From contig CAYURO010000020.1 in assembly GCA_964447285.1 (NCBI GenBank), positions 19,285 to 83,284 of the forward strand: 64,000 nt of DNA. Reading direction: 5' to 3'. The DNA is from CAJBNH01 sp964447285 (GTDB lineage: Bacteria; Myxococcota_A; UBA9042). Of the stretch, positions 7,065 to 15,932 are shown piece after piece (the stretch's first letter is position 1; each line of letters starts with the position of its first letter). The notes beneath the pieces were generated by a model. That model was not told where the DNA came from and made no database searches. It saw only the letters and a program-made list of their open reading frames with translations. The translations under genes and the position numbers were made by a program.

Positions 7065-9722
7065 ATGAAGATCCGTCCCTTGGCTCTTGTGTTGACAAGC
7101 CTTGTGATGCTTGCGGGTGCCTGCAGCTCTCCCGAGCAGGACCAGGACATCGATCTGCCCGAGGACAGCAGCCCGGATCTCGGCAGCGATGACGCGACCG
7201 ATGACGTGGCGGACGCCGTCGTCGACGTGGTGACCGACACCGTGGCACCGGACGTCGAGTCCGACGTGCCCGCTCCCGTCTGTCCCGGCGGCCCCGGCTG
7301 TACCTGCGTGCAGAACCTGGACTGCGACTATGGCCTGTGTCTCGACACCCCCCAAGGGTGGCTGTGTGCGCAGCCGTGTGTTGGCAACTGCCCTGTGGAT
7401 TACAAGTGCGCGCAGGTCAGCTCGGGCTCTGGTGGCGACACCGAAACCGTCTGCGTGCCACGCTTTGGTTGGCGCTGCGACCCCTGCACCGCGTCTGCGC
7501 AGTGTGCGGGACCCGGCCATTCGGACGGCAAGTGCATCAAGCGCGGGCTGCAGGGGGAATTCTGCGGGTCGGCGTGTGCGGTCGATGCCGACTGCGGCGA
7601 CGGCTTCTCGTGCTTGACGGTGGACGTGGTCGAAGGGGGCACCGCCAAGCAGTGCGTGTTGTCGGACGAGGAAGCGCAGTGCCCGTGCTCGCCTCGCGCG
7701 GTGACCAAGGGCCTGTCGACCACCTGTCAGGTCGCCTATCCCGGCCAAGGTGATCCCGCGGTCTGCTCTGGCACACGGAGTTGTACCGCGCAGGGCGTGC
7801 TGTCGGACTGCTCGGCCCCCGCACCGGCGCTCGAGACCTGCAACGCCACGGACGACGACTGCGACGGAAAGACCGACGAGGCCACGTGCGACGACCAGAA
7901 CCTGTGCACACTTGATGCCTGCGACCCCAAGGGCCCGGGCTCAGGTCAGGACGGCTGCACCCACGCGCCCAACCCGGGACTGGCGTGCGACGACGGCAAT
8001 GTTTGCACTGCGGGCGACTTGTGCAAGGACGGGCTCTGCGTGGCCGGCCCCGACGTCTGCGACTGCAACACCGACGCGGACTGCACGGAAAACGAAGACG
8101 GCAACCTGTGCAACGGCACGCTGGTCTGCGACACCGCCGTCTATCCCCACAAGTGCAAGATCGATGCGGCGACCGTCAAAAGCTGCGACCCGTCGGGCGA
8201 CACCGTCTGTCTGAAGAGCCAATGTGCCCCGGCGACTGGCCTTTGCTCCCCCAAGCCCGCGAGCGACCTGACGCTGTGCACCGACGGCAACGCCTGCACC
8301 AAGGACGACGTCTGCAAGACGGGACAGTGCATCGGCTCCACGCTTGTCTGCAACGACAACAACCCGTGCACCAACGACTCGTGCGATTCGGGAAGCGGCT
8401 GTATCTACACCAACAACTCCGCGCCCTGCGATGACGGCAACGCCTGCACCTATGGCGACAGCTGCAGCGGCGGTCAGTGCAAGGCGGGACCGCCGCCTGC
8501 GTGCAACGACAACCAGCAAAACGGCAACGAGACCGACATCGACTGTGGCGGGGCGGGAGCCTGCAGCCTGCCCGCGTGCGGCACCTGCGGCTCGAACGCA
8601 ACGTGCAAGAGCAATGGCGACTGCGCGAGCCTCTCGTGCAAGCTGGGTTACTGTCTGGCGCCGTCCTGCATGGACGGACTCAAGAACGGGGACGAGGAAG
8701 GCGTCGACTGTGGCGGGTCGTGCAACATGTGCCCCAGCCTGTTCCTGCTGGCCGGAGGGGCGAAGTCGTTTGGCGCGCGGCTGATGAAGGGTGGCGCATG
8801 GGAAAAGGCCGACCTGGACATTCCGACGGTCGATGGTGTGAGTTTGGCGCTGTTGAGCACGGGTGGCTCAGGGACGGTTGTGGGCGCCATCCGCTACACC
8901 AAGCTGCAAGACCCGCTGGACAACACGCTGCAAGTCACCATGTACGCAGATCATGTCTGGTCGCAACCCAAGATGCTGGCCGCGGGCATCACCACCCTGT
9001 CCCCCCCGGAGCTGGTCGCCCTGACCGGCAAGGTTCAGGTCGCGTTCCATGGTCTCGACCACTGGTATTACTTCAGTGAATTCAACGGTAACGTCTGGTC
9101 TCCGGTCGAGACGATCGGCTCGCCCGTGCAGTACGGCCCGGTCGGCGCGGCGCTGGCGCACAAGTCCGGGGGCACGACCCTGGCCTTTTTGGATGGGGCC
9201 TCCAGCAACGACCTCAAGGCCATCGACCGCTCCGCCTCTTGGGGAGCGCCCAAGTACATCGGCAACGGATTGAATGTCGGCGTGTCGCCCAGCGCGGTCG
9301 TGCCCACCAGCGGTCCCGACCTGATGCTGGCGGCCGTCAAGCCCGACCAGCAGATTGTCCATTACCAGCGGACAAGCGGCACCTGGACCGCAGCGCCGAT
9401 TCCGTCAGCGTGGACGACCCACCGCGTTGCCATGGCCGCCGACAACGGTCAGGTCGCTCTCGCGTTCCGCGGCCAGGACGGCAAGGTCTACGTCACCGTG
9501 TGGACCACCGTCTCGGGCCAGTGGACCGTCCCCGCCACCGTTGGCAGCACCCCGGCCGTTACAAAGACGACCCCCGCCATCGCAAGAGGCATCAGCAGCG
9601 GCTGGGAGCTGGCCTGGGTCGCCACCGACGGCACCGTGCTTCACAGCAGTCAGGTTGGCGGCGTCTGGAGCGAGGCCGTGGCGGTCGGCGTCAACGCCAA
9701 CTCCGTGGCAATGACACGCTGA
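7065..9722 (+). CDS. Large Cys-rich repeat lipoprotein with C-terminal propeller/lectin-like domain
   Basis: 885 residues from the ATG at 7065, preceded by CGGAGA. The N terminus carries a lipobox (LAGAC, Cys20) and a long Asp-rich linker. Residues about 75-300 repeat the Cys-rich head of the divergent neighbour at 3755-6802, including the MopE-like CNATDDDCDGKTDE. Further CxDGNxCTxDxC repeats follow, and two units of the type NGxExxxDCGGxC. Residues about 560-885 contain no cysteine repeats. They look like five or so short blades with W-[ST]-x-P spacing, similar to sialidase- or fucose-lectin-type propellers. Proposed role: surface stalk with a carbohydrate- or protein-binding head. The in-frame extension to 6891 lacks a good ribosome site and a signal peptide, so it was not used. 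Confidence 0.87.
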   Translation: MKIRPLALVLTSLVMLAGACSSPEQDQDIDLPEDSSPDLGSDDATDDVADAVVDVVTDTVAPDVESDVPAPVCPGGPGCTCVQNLDCDYGLCLDTPQGWLCAQPCVGNCPVDYKCAQVSSGSGGDTETVCVPRFGWRCDPCTASAQCAGPGHSDGKCIKRGLQGEFCGSACAVDADCGDGFSCLTVDVVEGGTAKQCVLSDEEAQCPCSPRAVTKGLSTTCQVAYPGQGDPAVCSGTRSCTAQGVLSDCSAPAPALETCNATDDDCDGKTDEATCDDQNLCTLDACDPKGPGSGQDGCTHAPNPGLACDDGNVCTAGDLCKDGLCVAGPDVCDCNTDADCTENEDGNLCNGTLVCDTAVYPHKCKIDAATVKSCDPSGDTVCLKSQCAPATGLCSPKPASDLTLCTDGNACTKDDVCKTGQCIGSTLVCNDNNPCTNDSCDSGSGCIYTNNSAPCDDGNACTYGDSCSGGQCKAGPPPACNDNQQNGNETDIDCGGAGACSLPACGTCGSNATCKSNGDCASLSCKLGYCLAPSCMDGLKNGDEEGVDCGGSCNMCPSLFLLAGGAKSFGARLMKGGAWEKADLDIPTVDGVSLALLSTGGSGTVVGAIRYTKLQDPLDNTLQVTMYADHVWSQPKMLAAGITTLSPPELVALTGKVQVAFHGLDHWYYFSEFNGNVWSPVETIGSPVQYGPVGAALAHKSGGTTLAFLDGASSNDLKAIDRSASWGAPKYIGNGLNVGVSPSAVVPTSGPDLMLAAVKPDQQIVHYQRTSGTWTAAPIPSAWTTHRVAMAADNGQVALAFRGQDGKVYVTVWTTVSGQWTVPATVGSTPAVTKTTPAIARGISSGWELAWVATDGTVLHSSQVGGVWSEAVAVGVNANSVAMTR

Positions 9723-9732
9723 CAGCCCACCA

Positions 9733-9756
9733 CGCCGGGCAGTGACGCCCGCGGCG
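9733..9756 (+). terminator. Hairpin after the Cys-rich lipoprotein gene, probable terminator
   Basis: The arms CGCCGGGC (9733-9740) and GCCCGCGGCG (9747-9756) pair over eight bases with a two-base bulge around a six-base loop, and TCTT follows. It lies 11 bases after the stop codon at 9722. A GC-rich stem with a short T run fits a weak intrinsic terminator. The rest of the gap to 9945 holds an AT-richer stretch (about 9780-9835) that could contain the next promoter, but I cannot place a convincing -35/-10 pair. Confidence 0.45.
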
Positions 9757-9944
9757 TCTTCCGACCGGAACGCAGCGGGGAATCAGCAAGAATCGCTTGA
9801 AATAGCAGAAATAAAGCGAAATTCCGTGAGACGTGAGAGGGCACGGTTGACGTCGGCGGTGGTCTCGCCGACCATCTATTCCAGCGGTCCGCCCGTGTCC
9901 GCACGGTCTTGTCGTCCCCGCTGCCCCGAAGCGAGCCCGTGTCG

Positions 9945-12893
9945 ATGATCCATCCCCCCCCCACCCATCCGGTCCTCGACGAGCGCTATCACGTGCTCGC
10001 CCGCACCGGTGGCGGTGGCATGGGAGAGGTCTACCGGACGCTGGACACGGCCACGGGTGAGATCGTGGCGGTCAAGCTGATCCGCGACGACCTGAGTGGC
10101 GAGGCGGCGGAGCGTTTCGACCGCGAGGCGAACACCCTCGCCGATTTGCAACATCCCGCGATTGTTCGGTTCCTTGACCACGGGCGCACCCCATCGGGCA
10201 AGGCCTTTCTGGTCATGGAGTGGCTGGACGGTTGCGGGCTGGACGTTCTGCTGGCCCGGCAGCTGCCGCCGCTTCAGGAAGCGCTCGAGCTGGGGCAGCG
10301 GGTGGCCAGCGCACTGGCTGCCGTTCACCGGGCTGGGCTGATCCACCGCGACATCAAGCCCGGCAACTTGTTTCTGGTCGACAGCAAGCCCGCCCGCGCC
10401 AAGTTGATCGACTTCGGTCTGGTCCGCGGGGGGCAGTTGTCGGCGATGACCCAGGTCGGCGTGGCGGTGGGGACTCCCGGCTACATGGCACCCGAGCAGA
10501 TCCGCGGTGTCGGCGCGATCGACTGGCGAGCCGACTTGTACGCATTGGGCTGCATCCTGTTCGAGCTGGTCACCGGTCGTCGACCCTACGGCATGGCGGA
10601 CACCACGGCATTGCTGACCCGTGTGCTGTTCGAAGACACGCCCCGCGTCAGCAGCTACTTTCCGCTGGTGCCGGCCGCCTTGGATCAGCTGGTCGCGTCA
10701 CTGCTTGCCCGCAACCCGGACGAGCGGCCCGCAAGTGCGACCACCGTCATGGATATCTTGGCCGAGGTCGCGCGAACGCTGCCGGAGGCCTCTACCGCAC
10801 GTCCCCAGTCGATCCGCACCCTGGGCCAGGCCGAGTCCCGCAACCTGCCCGTCGTCCTGTGCCGTCTGCCGTCTGCCGCGACGGTGCTGATGGCAGGCGC
10901 GCCGGCGGGGACGGTTCCTCCCTCCGCGATTCCCGTGACGATCACCCAGCCCGACGCCGAGCTGTGGCCGGCCGTGCAAGCCAGGGACACACTTGCCGCG
11001 ATCGTTGCGCCGTTCGGGGGCGTGGTTCGCACCATTGGGGCAGACACGGTCGCTGTGACGGTGCGGACCAACGGCACAGCGAAGGATCAGGCGGAGCGGG
11101 CGCTTCGGTGCGCGCTGGCGATCCGCAAGGGCTTGGCGGTTCGGCCCCTGGCGATTGCGATGGTCCGGCAAGACGACCAGCGACCGTTGGCGTCGGGGGA
11201 TGGCGACGACCCGTTCGCCGCGGCTGTGAAGCTGTTGCATCAGGGTTCAGAAGACGACGTCGTACGGATGGATGAGGTGACCGGCCTGCTGCTCGCGCAT
11301 CGCCGGGGTGTCATCCGCTCCGCTTCAGGTCACTGGCTGGACCCTGCGGCCGCCGCGAGCCCCGAAGTGCTGTCGCAGAGTGAAAACTATCTGCCGTGCG
11401 TCGGGCGCGATCGCGAGTTGGCCAATCTGGAAGGGCTGTGGGCGGAGTGTATTGACGAGGCGGAGACCCGGGTGGTTCTGGTCACAGGCGTGGCTGGCGT
11501 AGGCAAGAGCCGACTGATCAAGGAGTTTGTCCACAAGCTGGCGAAAACCCGCCTTGGTGCGACGATCTGGCTGTCCCCCACCGACGAGCTAGGCGCTGGC
11601 ACGCCCTACGGTGTCATCGAGCGCGCATTGGCCCGCGCCGCCGGGGTTAGCGACGTTGCGCCGGCACAGGCGTTGCCGCGGTGGCAGACTTGGCTGGGGA
11701 ATCTGGTGCCGGCCGCAGACGTAGCGTCTGTCGCGCAGACGCTGGTAGGGTTGGGCAGTTCGTCACTCGGGGGCGGCGAGACGCAGATCGCAGCCGCCCT
11801 GCAACCGCAGCAGTCCGAAGCCCGGATCGACCAGAACGTGCAAGCCGTTGAGCGGGTGCTGGCTGGCGTATGTGCGCGGTCTCCGTTGCTGTGGGTGCTC
11901 GAGGATTTGCACTGGGCAGACCCCTCGTCGCTGCGTTTGCTGGACCACCTGTTGCGCCGGCGCGGCAAGCTGCCCTGGCTGGTGGTCGGCGTCAGCCGCC
12001 CGGAGCTGATGGACAACCACCCCCGGCTCTGGGAGCACGCAGCCCCCCAACACGTCGCCTTGGGAGCACTGGCTCCCAAAGCGGCAGCGCGCCTGGTGAA
12101 AGCTGCTCTGGGCGAGCTGCTGGACGATCAGGAGTCGCAGCGGCTGGTCGAACACTCGGGCGGCAACGCGTTCTATCTCGAGGAGCTGATTCGGGCGGTG
12201 CAGGAAGGGCGCGGCGGCAGCATTCCCCCGAACGTCATGGCCACCGTTGAGTCGCGTCTGTTGGGTCTCGACCCCGAGGCGCGGCGGCTGTTGCGCGCGG
12301 CCAGCGTGTTGGGTCAGGCCTTCACGCGCGACGGAGTCGTGGCGGTGTTGGGCGGCGAAGACCGGGACATCGACGAGCGGGCGTGGCTGGCGGAGCTCGT
12401 GCGGACGGCGATCTTGCGCGAGGGCGAGAAGCCCGGGCAATTCCGCTTCGCCCACGCCTTGGTGCACGAGGCCGCCTACGCGATGCTGACGGACGAGGAC
12501 CGGCCCCGCGCGCACCTTGCGGCAGCCGACTTCCTGCGAGAGCTGGGGACGCGGCAGGCCGCCAAGATTGCCCACCATTACGGTCTTGGCGGCGATCCTA
12601 TCCAGGCGGCACGCTTTCTGGCGCAGGCGGCGCGGCAGGCGTTGCTCGTGGGAGACAAGGAGTCCGCGCGCAGTGCTGCTGAGCAGGCGATTGCGACGGG
12701 CGGCAACGAGCCCTTCGTCGGCGAGGCGCACTTCGTCGCCGCCGAGGCCTGTCGTCAACTGGGAGCCAGCGAGGACGCGCGCCGCCACACTGTCGCCGCC
12801 GTGGCGCTGCTGCCGACGGGGACGCCCATGTGGTACGCGGCCCAGAGGACCGTCGTCATGGTGGGGATGTCGTCGTTCTACGGAAAGCGCTGA
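9945..12893 (+). CDS. Ser/Thr protein kinase fused to cyclase-like and AAA ATPase domains
   Basis: About 982 residues from the ATG at 9945; GTG at 9939 and TTG at 9909 are in-frame alternatives. Residues 10-270 are a Hanks-type kinase: glycine loop GGGGMGEVY, catalytic Lys in AVKLI, HRDIKPGN near 132, DFG near 155, APEQ activation segment. Residues about 285-480 resemble a degenerate class III nucleotide cyclase. Then comes an AAA/STAND-type ATPase with Walker A GVAGVGKS near 515 and Walker B LLWVLED near 648. The order matches the TOMM-type kinase/cyclase fusion proteins of Myxococcota. Such proteins usually end in a long TPR array; here only about 110 helical residues follow before the stop, so the sensor tail is short or truncated. 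A cytoplasmic signalling regulator with unknown input. Confidence 0.88.
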   Translation: MIHPPPTHPVLDERYHVLARTGGGGMGEVYRTLDTATGEIVAVKLIRDDLSGEAAERFDREANTLADLQHPAIVRFLDHGRTPSGKAFLVMEWLDGCGLDVLLARQLPPLQEALELGQRVASALAAVHRAGLIHRDIKPGNLFLVDSKPARAKLIDFGLVRGGQLSAMTQVGVAVGTPGYMAPEQIRGVGAIDWRADLYALGCILFELVTGRRPYGMADTTALLTRVLFEDTPRVSSYFPLVPAALDQLVASLLARNPDERPASATTVMDILAEVARTLPEASTARPQSIRTLGQAESRNLPVVLCRLPSAATVLMAGAPAGTVPPSAIPVTITQPDAELWPAVQARDTLAAIVAPFGGVVRTIGADTVAVTVRTNGTAKDQAERALRCALAIRKGLAVRPLAIAMVRQDDQRPLASGDGDDPFAAAVKLLHQGSEDDVVRMDEVTGLLLAHRRGVIRSASGHWLDPAAAASPEVLSQSENYLPCVGRDRELANLEGLWAECIDEAETRVVLVTGVAGVGKSRLIKEFVHKLAKTRLGATIWLSPTDELGAGTPYGVIERALARAAGVSDVAPAQALPRWQTWLGNLVPAADVASVAQTLVGLGSSSLGGGETQIAAALQPQQSEARIDQNVQAVERVLAGVCARSPLLWVLEDLHWADPSSLRLLDHLLRRRGKLPWLVVGVSRPELMDNHPRLWEHAAPQHVALGALAPKAAARLVKAALGELLDDQESQRLVEHSGGNAFYLEELIRAVQEGRGGSIPPNVMATVESRLLGLDPEARRLLRAASVLGQAFTRDGVVAVLGGEDRDIDERAWLAELVRTAILREGEKPGQFRFAHALVHEAAYAMLTDEDRPRAHLAAADFLRELGTRQAAKIAHHYGLGGDPIQAARFLAQAARQALLVGDKESARSAAEQAIATGGNEPFVGEAHFVAAEACRQLGASEDARRHTVAAVALLPTGTPMWYAAQRTVVMVGMSSFYGKR

Positions 12894-12912
12894 CGCTTAG
12901 CGTGCGGGACGG

Positions 12913-13746
12913 TCAGAACTCCGACCAGCGATCATGCAGCTCTTGCGCCGTCCAGCGGTCGCCGCGGGTCGGGGCCACGCCCTCGCCCTGCACGCTGCGG
13001 ATCAGTGCGACACGCGGGCCTTGGACGTCGACGACCTGACCGGTGATCTCGCGGGCCCGTGGTGACGCGAGGTACACCGCCACGTCTGCGATGTATTCGG
13101 GGGCCAGCAGCTCTGCGGCATTCGGCACGTCGGCGAACATCGGCTCCGTCAGTCGGGTGTAGGCGAGCGGGCTGATCACGTTGACGGAGATGTCGTGCGG
13201 CTTGAGCTCCATCGACGCGGACTTGCAGAAGCCGATGATGCCGGCCTTGGCGGACGCGTACGTTGCCAGGCCCGCGCTGCCGTGGATGCCGATCAAGCTG
13301 GTGGTGGCGATAATCTGACCGGGAGCCTTGCGCGCAAGAAGGTGGTTGGCCACGGCTTGCACGGTCAGGAAGGTGCTGCCCAGCAGGCCCTTGAGAGAGG
13401 CGGCCCACTTCAGATCGTCGATCTCAGGGATTGGCGAGTCGTTCACGAAGCCCGCGTTGTGCAGCAGCACGTCGACTTGGCCGAAGCGAGCGATGGCGGC
13501 GGCCATCAGCGACTCGACGCCGCTGCGCGTGGACACGTCGTCGGCGTTGGCCAGCGCGACGTCGGGACCAAGCTCGTCGGCGATCGCCTGAACGACAGAG
13601 GGATCGTGTCCCGTGCCGTCGGGGGCCGTGCCGTAATCGTTCAGCACCAGCAGGGCACCCTCGCGCGCGAACGCTCTGGCGTGGGCGCGACCGATGCCGC
13701 GGCCTGCTCCCGTGATGATGACGACCTTTCCTGCAAGCACTGCCAT
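12913..13746 (-). CDS. Short-chain dehydrogenase/reductase (SDR)
   Basis: 277 residues from the ATG complementary to 13744-13746; GAGG lies about 8 bases upstream, and the earlier in-frame starts give no conserved sequence. The NAD(P)-binding motif TGAGRGIG is at residues 12-19, LHNAG is near 98, and the catalytic Ser and YASAK are near 148 and 163-167. The family reduces ketones or oxidises alcohols with NAD(P). The N-terminal region resembles SDRs acting on acyl-CoA or hydroxysteroid substrates (multifunctional beta-oxidation type), but the substrate cannot be read from sequence. It stands alone, convergent with the kinase gene and divergent from ftcD. A pair of direct repeats in its upstream region suggests control by a DNA-binding regulator. 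Confidence 0.88.
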   Translation of the reverse strand: MAVLAGKVVIITGAGRGIGRAHARAFAREGALLVLNDYGTAPDGTGHDPSVVQAIADELGPDVALANADDVSTRSGVESLMAAAIARFGQVDVLLHNAGFVNDSPIPEIDDLKWAASLKGLLGSTFLTVQAVANHLLARKAPGQIIATTSLIGIHGSAGLATYASAKAGIIGFCKSASMELKPHDISVNVISPLAYTRLTEPMFADVPNAAELLAPEYIADVAVYLASPRAREITGQVVDVQGPRVALIRSVQGEGVAPTRGDRWTAQELHDRWSEF

Positions 13747-13880
13747 GGCGACCTCGAGTTGTCCTTTGTTTTCAAGCGATCTGGCGGGGGGAAGGGGCGC
13801 CAGAGGCGTGCAGGATTGACCAACACACCGCTTTTCGTCAAGAGTGTGTTGTGTAGCAGCCTGCGGGATTCCTTGACAAA

Positions 13881-13912
13881 GTTCCAAAATGGAGCGCGAC
13901 GTTCCACAATGG
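13881..13912. promoter_or_regulatory. Tandem 12-bp direct repeats between SDR gene and ftcD, possible operator or ECF promoter elements
   Basis: GTTCCAAAATGG (13881-13892) and GTTCCACAATGG (13901-13912) differ at one base and start 20 bases apart, about two helical turns. On the minus strand each contains GGAAC, the core of ECF sigma -35 elements; the copy nearer the SDR gene continues as GGAACTT. A TTGACA lies at 13873-13878 on the plus strand without a clear -10. The repeats sit 135-166 bases upstream of the SDR start and 113-144 bases upstream of ftcD. Confidence 0.4.
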
Positions 13913-14024
13913 GTCGCGGCTGGGAGGGGGGCGTGATGCAGGCCGCGTTGCCACCTCTCCCGCATGGCCCTACGCTTGCCGTGCCCGGCCACGACCCTTA
14001 CCGGCCGCGCAAAGGAACGACCGC

Positions 14025-15857
14025 ATGGACCCCCGCGTCGTCGAGTGTGTGCCGAATTTTTCCGAAGGTCGCGATCGCGCCAAGATCGACCAGATCAGCC
14101 AAGTGATCGCTTCGGTTGCCGGCGTGCACCTGCTGGACGTCGATGTTGGCGCCGACACCAACCGCACGGTCGTCACGTTTGTCGGCGCGCCCGAGCCCGT
14201 GCTGGATGCTGCCTTCAGGGCGATCGCCAAGGCCGCGCAGATCCTGGACATGTCGACTCACCACGGTGCCCATCCTCGCCTCGGCGCGACCGACGTCTGC
14301 CCGCTGGTGCCGGTGTCGGGGATCACGCTGCAGGAGTGCGCGGTGTTGTCCCGCACCCTGGCAGAGCGGGTTGGCCGCGAGCTCGGCATTCCCGTCTACA
14401 TGTACGAGGCGGCCGCCGCACGTCCCGAGCGCAAGAATCTGGCCACCATTCGCAAGGGTGAGTACGAGGGTCTGGCCGACAAGCTTGCCGACCCCGCGTG
14501 GGTGCCCGACTACGGGCCCGCCGAGTTCAACGCCGGCGCTGGTGCGACCGTCATCGGCGCCCGCGAGTTTCTGGTGGCCTACAACATGACGCTGAATACC
14601 CGCGACAAGGCTCTGGCGACCGACATCGCGTTCGAGCTGCGGGAGAAGGGGCGCGTGGCGCGGGCGCCGTCGGGCAGTGCGGTTTACGGCAAGGGCGCGA
14701 TCCTGACGTACCGCGAGGGCGCGTTTCCCTGCGGCAACTGCGGGTTCGTGGGGCAGACGCTTCAGGCGACGGCCGACCACTGCCGACACGAACACGGCTA
14801 CGACCTGACCGAGCTGTTGGCACTGAACGACGTCGATGTGGGCAAGGGTGTCGTTGGTCAGAAGGTCTATCGTGCGGGCAAGTTCCTGTTTTGCAAGGCA
14901 ATAGGTTGGTACGTCGACGAGTACCGCCGGGCGCAGATCTCGATCAACCTGACCAACTACCGCGTCACGCCGCCGCATGCGGTGCTGGACGAGGCCCGGC
15001 GACTGGCGGCCGAGCGGGGGCTGGTCGTCACCGGCAGCGAGGTCGTGGGGCTGATCCCGTTCCCCGCGCTGTACGAGGCCGGGCGTCACTACTTGCGCGC
15101 CCAAGGCAAGTCGCCGTTCGTGCCCGTCGCCGATGTGCTGGAAGCTGCCGTGTTTTCGATGGGTTTGGCGGACGTGCAGCCGTTCGACCTCAAGAAAAAG
15201 GTGCTGGGGTTGCCGCGTGAGGTCGAGAACGGTCTGGCGTCGCTGTCGGTGCGCGCGTTTGCCGACGAGGTCTCGCGGGACACCCCGGCGCCGGGCGGCG
15301 GCTCGATCGCGGCGTTGTCGGGGGCGCTGGGTGCGGGCCTGGCCTCGATGGTCGCCAACCTCTCGTACGGCAAGGGAGAACCGGAACACGACGTGCCGCT
15401 GCTGCACGCCGCTCAAGCCGCCCAGATCGCCAAAGATGCGTTGTTGCTGGCGATTGACGACGACACCAACGCCTTCCATGCGTACATGGACGCGCGTCGG
15501 CTGCCGGTCGGGACGGACGCGGAGAAGGCCTCTCGCGAAGCAGCGATGCAGCACGGCTTGCAGGTCGCAGTCGAAGTGCCGCTGGAGACCGCGCGCGTCA
15601 GCCTGCGCGCCATGCACGCGGCTTGGGCGACCGGCCAGCATGGCAATCCCAAGTCGCTGACGGATGCGGCCGTAGGTGTGCAGATGGGCTTCGCGGGCGT
15701 CTGCGGCGGCGTGTGGAACGCCTGGATCAATCTGGCAGACATCCGCGACCCGGCGTACGTGGTGCGCGTGCGAGCGGAGTGCGAGGAGTTGCTGGCCGGC
15801 GCCAAGACCCTGTCGCTGCAGTGCGAGACGTGGGTGCGAGATCGGATTGGCGGATAG
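14025..15857 (+). CDS. ftcD: Bifunctional glutamate formimidoyltransferase / formimidoyltetrahydrofolate cyclodeaminase
   Basis: 610 residues, the length expected for a fused enzyme. Residues 1 to about 330 are the formiminotransferase domain. It starts VECVPNFSEGRD and contains HHGAHPRLGATD, which carries the conserved catalytic His. Residues about 400-600 are the cyclodeaminase domain (DTPAPGGGSIAA). It moves the formimino group from N-formiminoglutamate to tetrahydrofolate, then releases ammonia to give 5,10-methenyl-tetrahydrofolate. This is the last step of histidine breakdown by the transferase route. AAAGGAA stands 7 bases before the ATG. No other hut genes lie beside it. Cytoplasmic. 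The assignment is firm. Confidence 0.95.
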   Translation: MDPRVVECVPNFSEGRDRAKIDQISQVIASVAGVHLLDVDVGADTNRTVVTFVGAPEPVLDAAFRAIAKAAQILDMSTHHGAHPRLGATDVCPLVPVSGITLQECAVLSRTLAERVGRELGIPVYMYEAAAARPERKNLATIRKGEYEGLADKLADPAWVPDYGPAEFNAGAGATVIGAREFLVAYNMTLNTRDKALATDIAFELREKGRVARAPSGSAVYGKGAILTYREGAFPCGNCGFVGQTLQATADHCRHEHGYDLTELLALNDVDVGKGVVGQKVYRAGKFLFCKAIGWYVDEYRRAQISINLTNYRVTPPHAVLDEARRLAAERGLVVTGSEVVGLIPFPALYEAGRHYLRAQGKSPFVPVADVLEAAVFSMGLADVQPFDLKKKVLGLPREVENGLASLSVRAFADEVSRDTPAPGGGSIAALSGALGAGLASMVANLSYGKGEPEHDVPLLHAAQAAQIAKDALLLAIDDDTNAFHAYMDARRLPVGTDAEKASREAAMQHGLQVAVEVPLETARVSLRAMHAAWATGQHGNPKSLTDAAVGVQMGFAGVCGGVWNAWINLADIRDPAYVVRVRAECEELLAGAKTLSLQCETWVRDRIGG

Positions 15858-15900
15858 CCGCGCGTGCCTTGTGTGGCCGCTTTCACCGTTGCGTTCGCCC

Positions 15901-15925
15901 CTGTGCCGTGATCTGCTAGGCACAG
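15901..15925 (+). promoter_or_regulatory. Perfect 7-bp inverted repeat in the leader of the histidine kinase gene
   Basis: CTGTGCC (15901-15907) and GGCACAG (15919-15925) are perfect inverted copies around an 11-base loop, ending 7 bases before the ATG at 15933. In RNA it would place the ribosome-binding region beside a stem; in DNA it could be an operator half-site pair. It might also end ftcD transcription, although no T run follows. Confidence 0.4.
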
Positions 15926-15932
15926 CGGGCCG

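Noticed and set aside
11763..12788. 341-aa open frame on the minus strand
   Set aside because: Antisense to the AAA domain of the kinase fusion; Arg/Leu-rich without motifs.
13998..15923. 641-aa open frame on the minus strand
   Set aside because: Antisense to ftcD, whose protein is fully recognisable; no motif or ribosome site.
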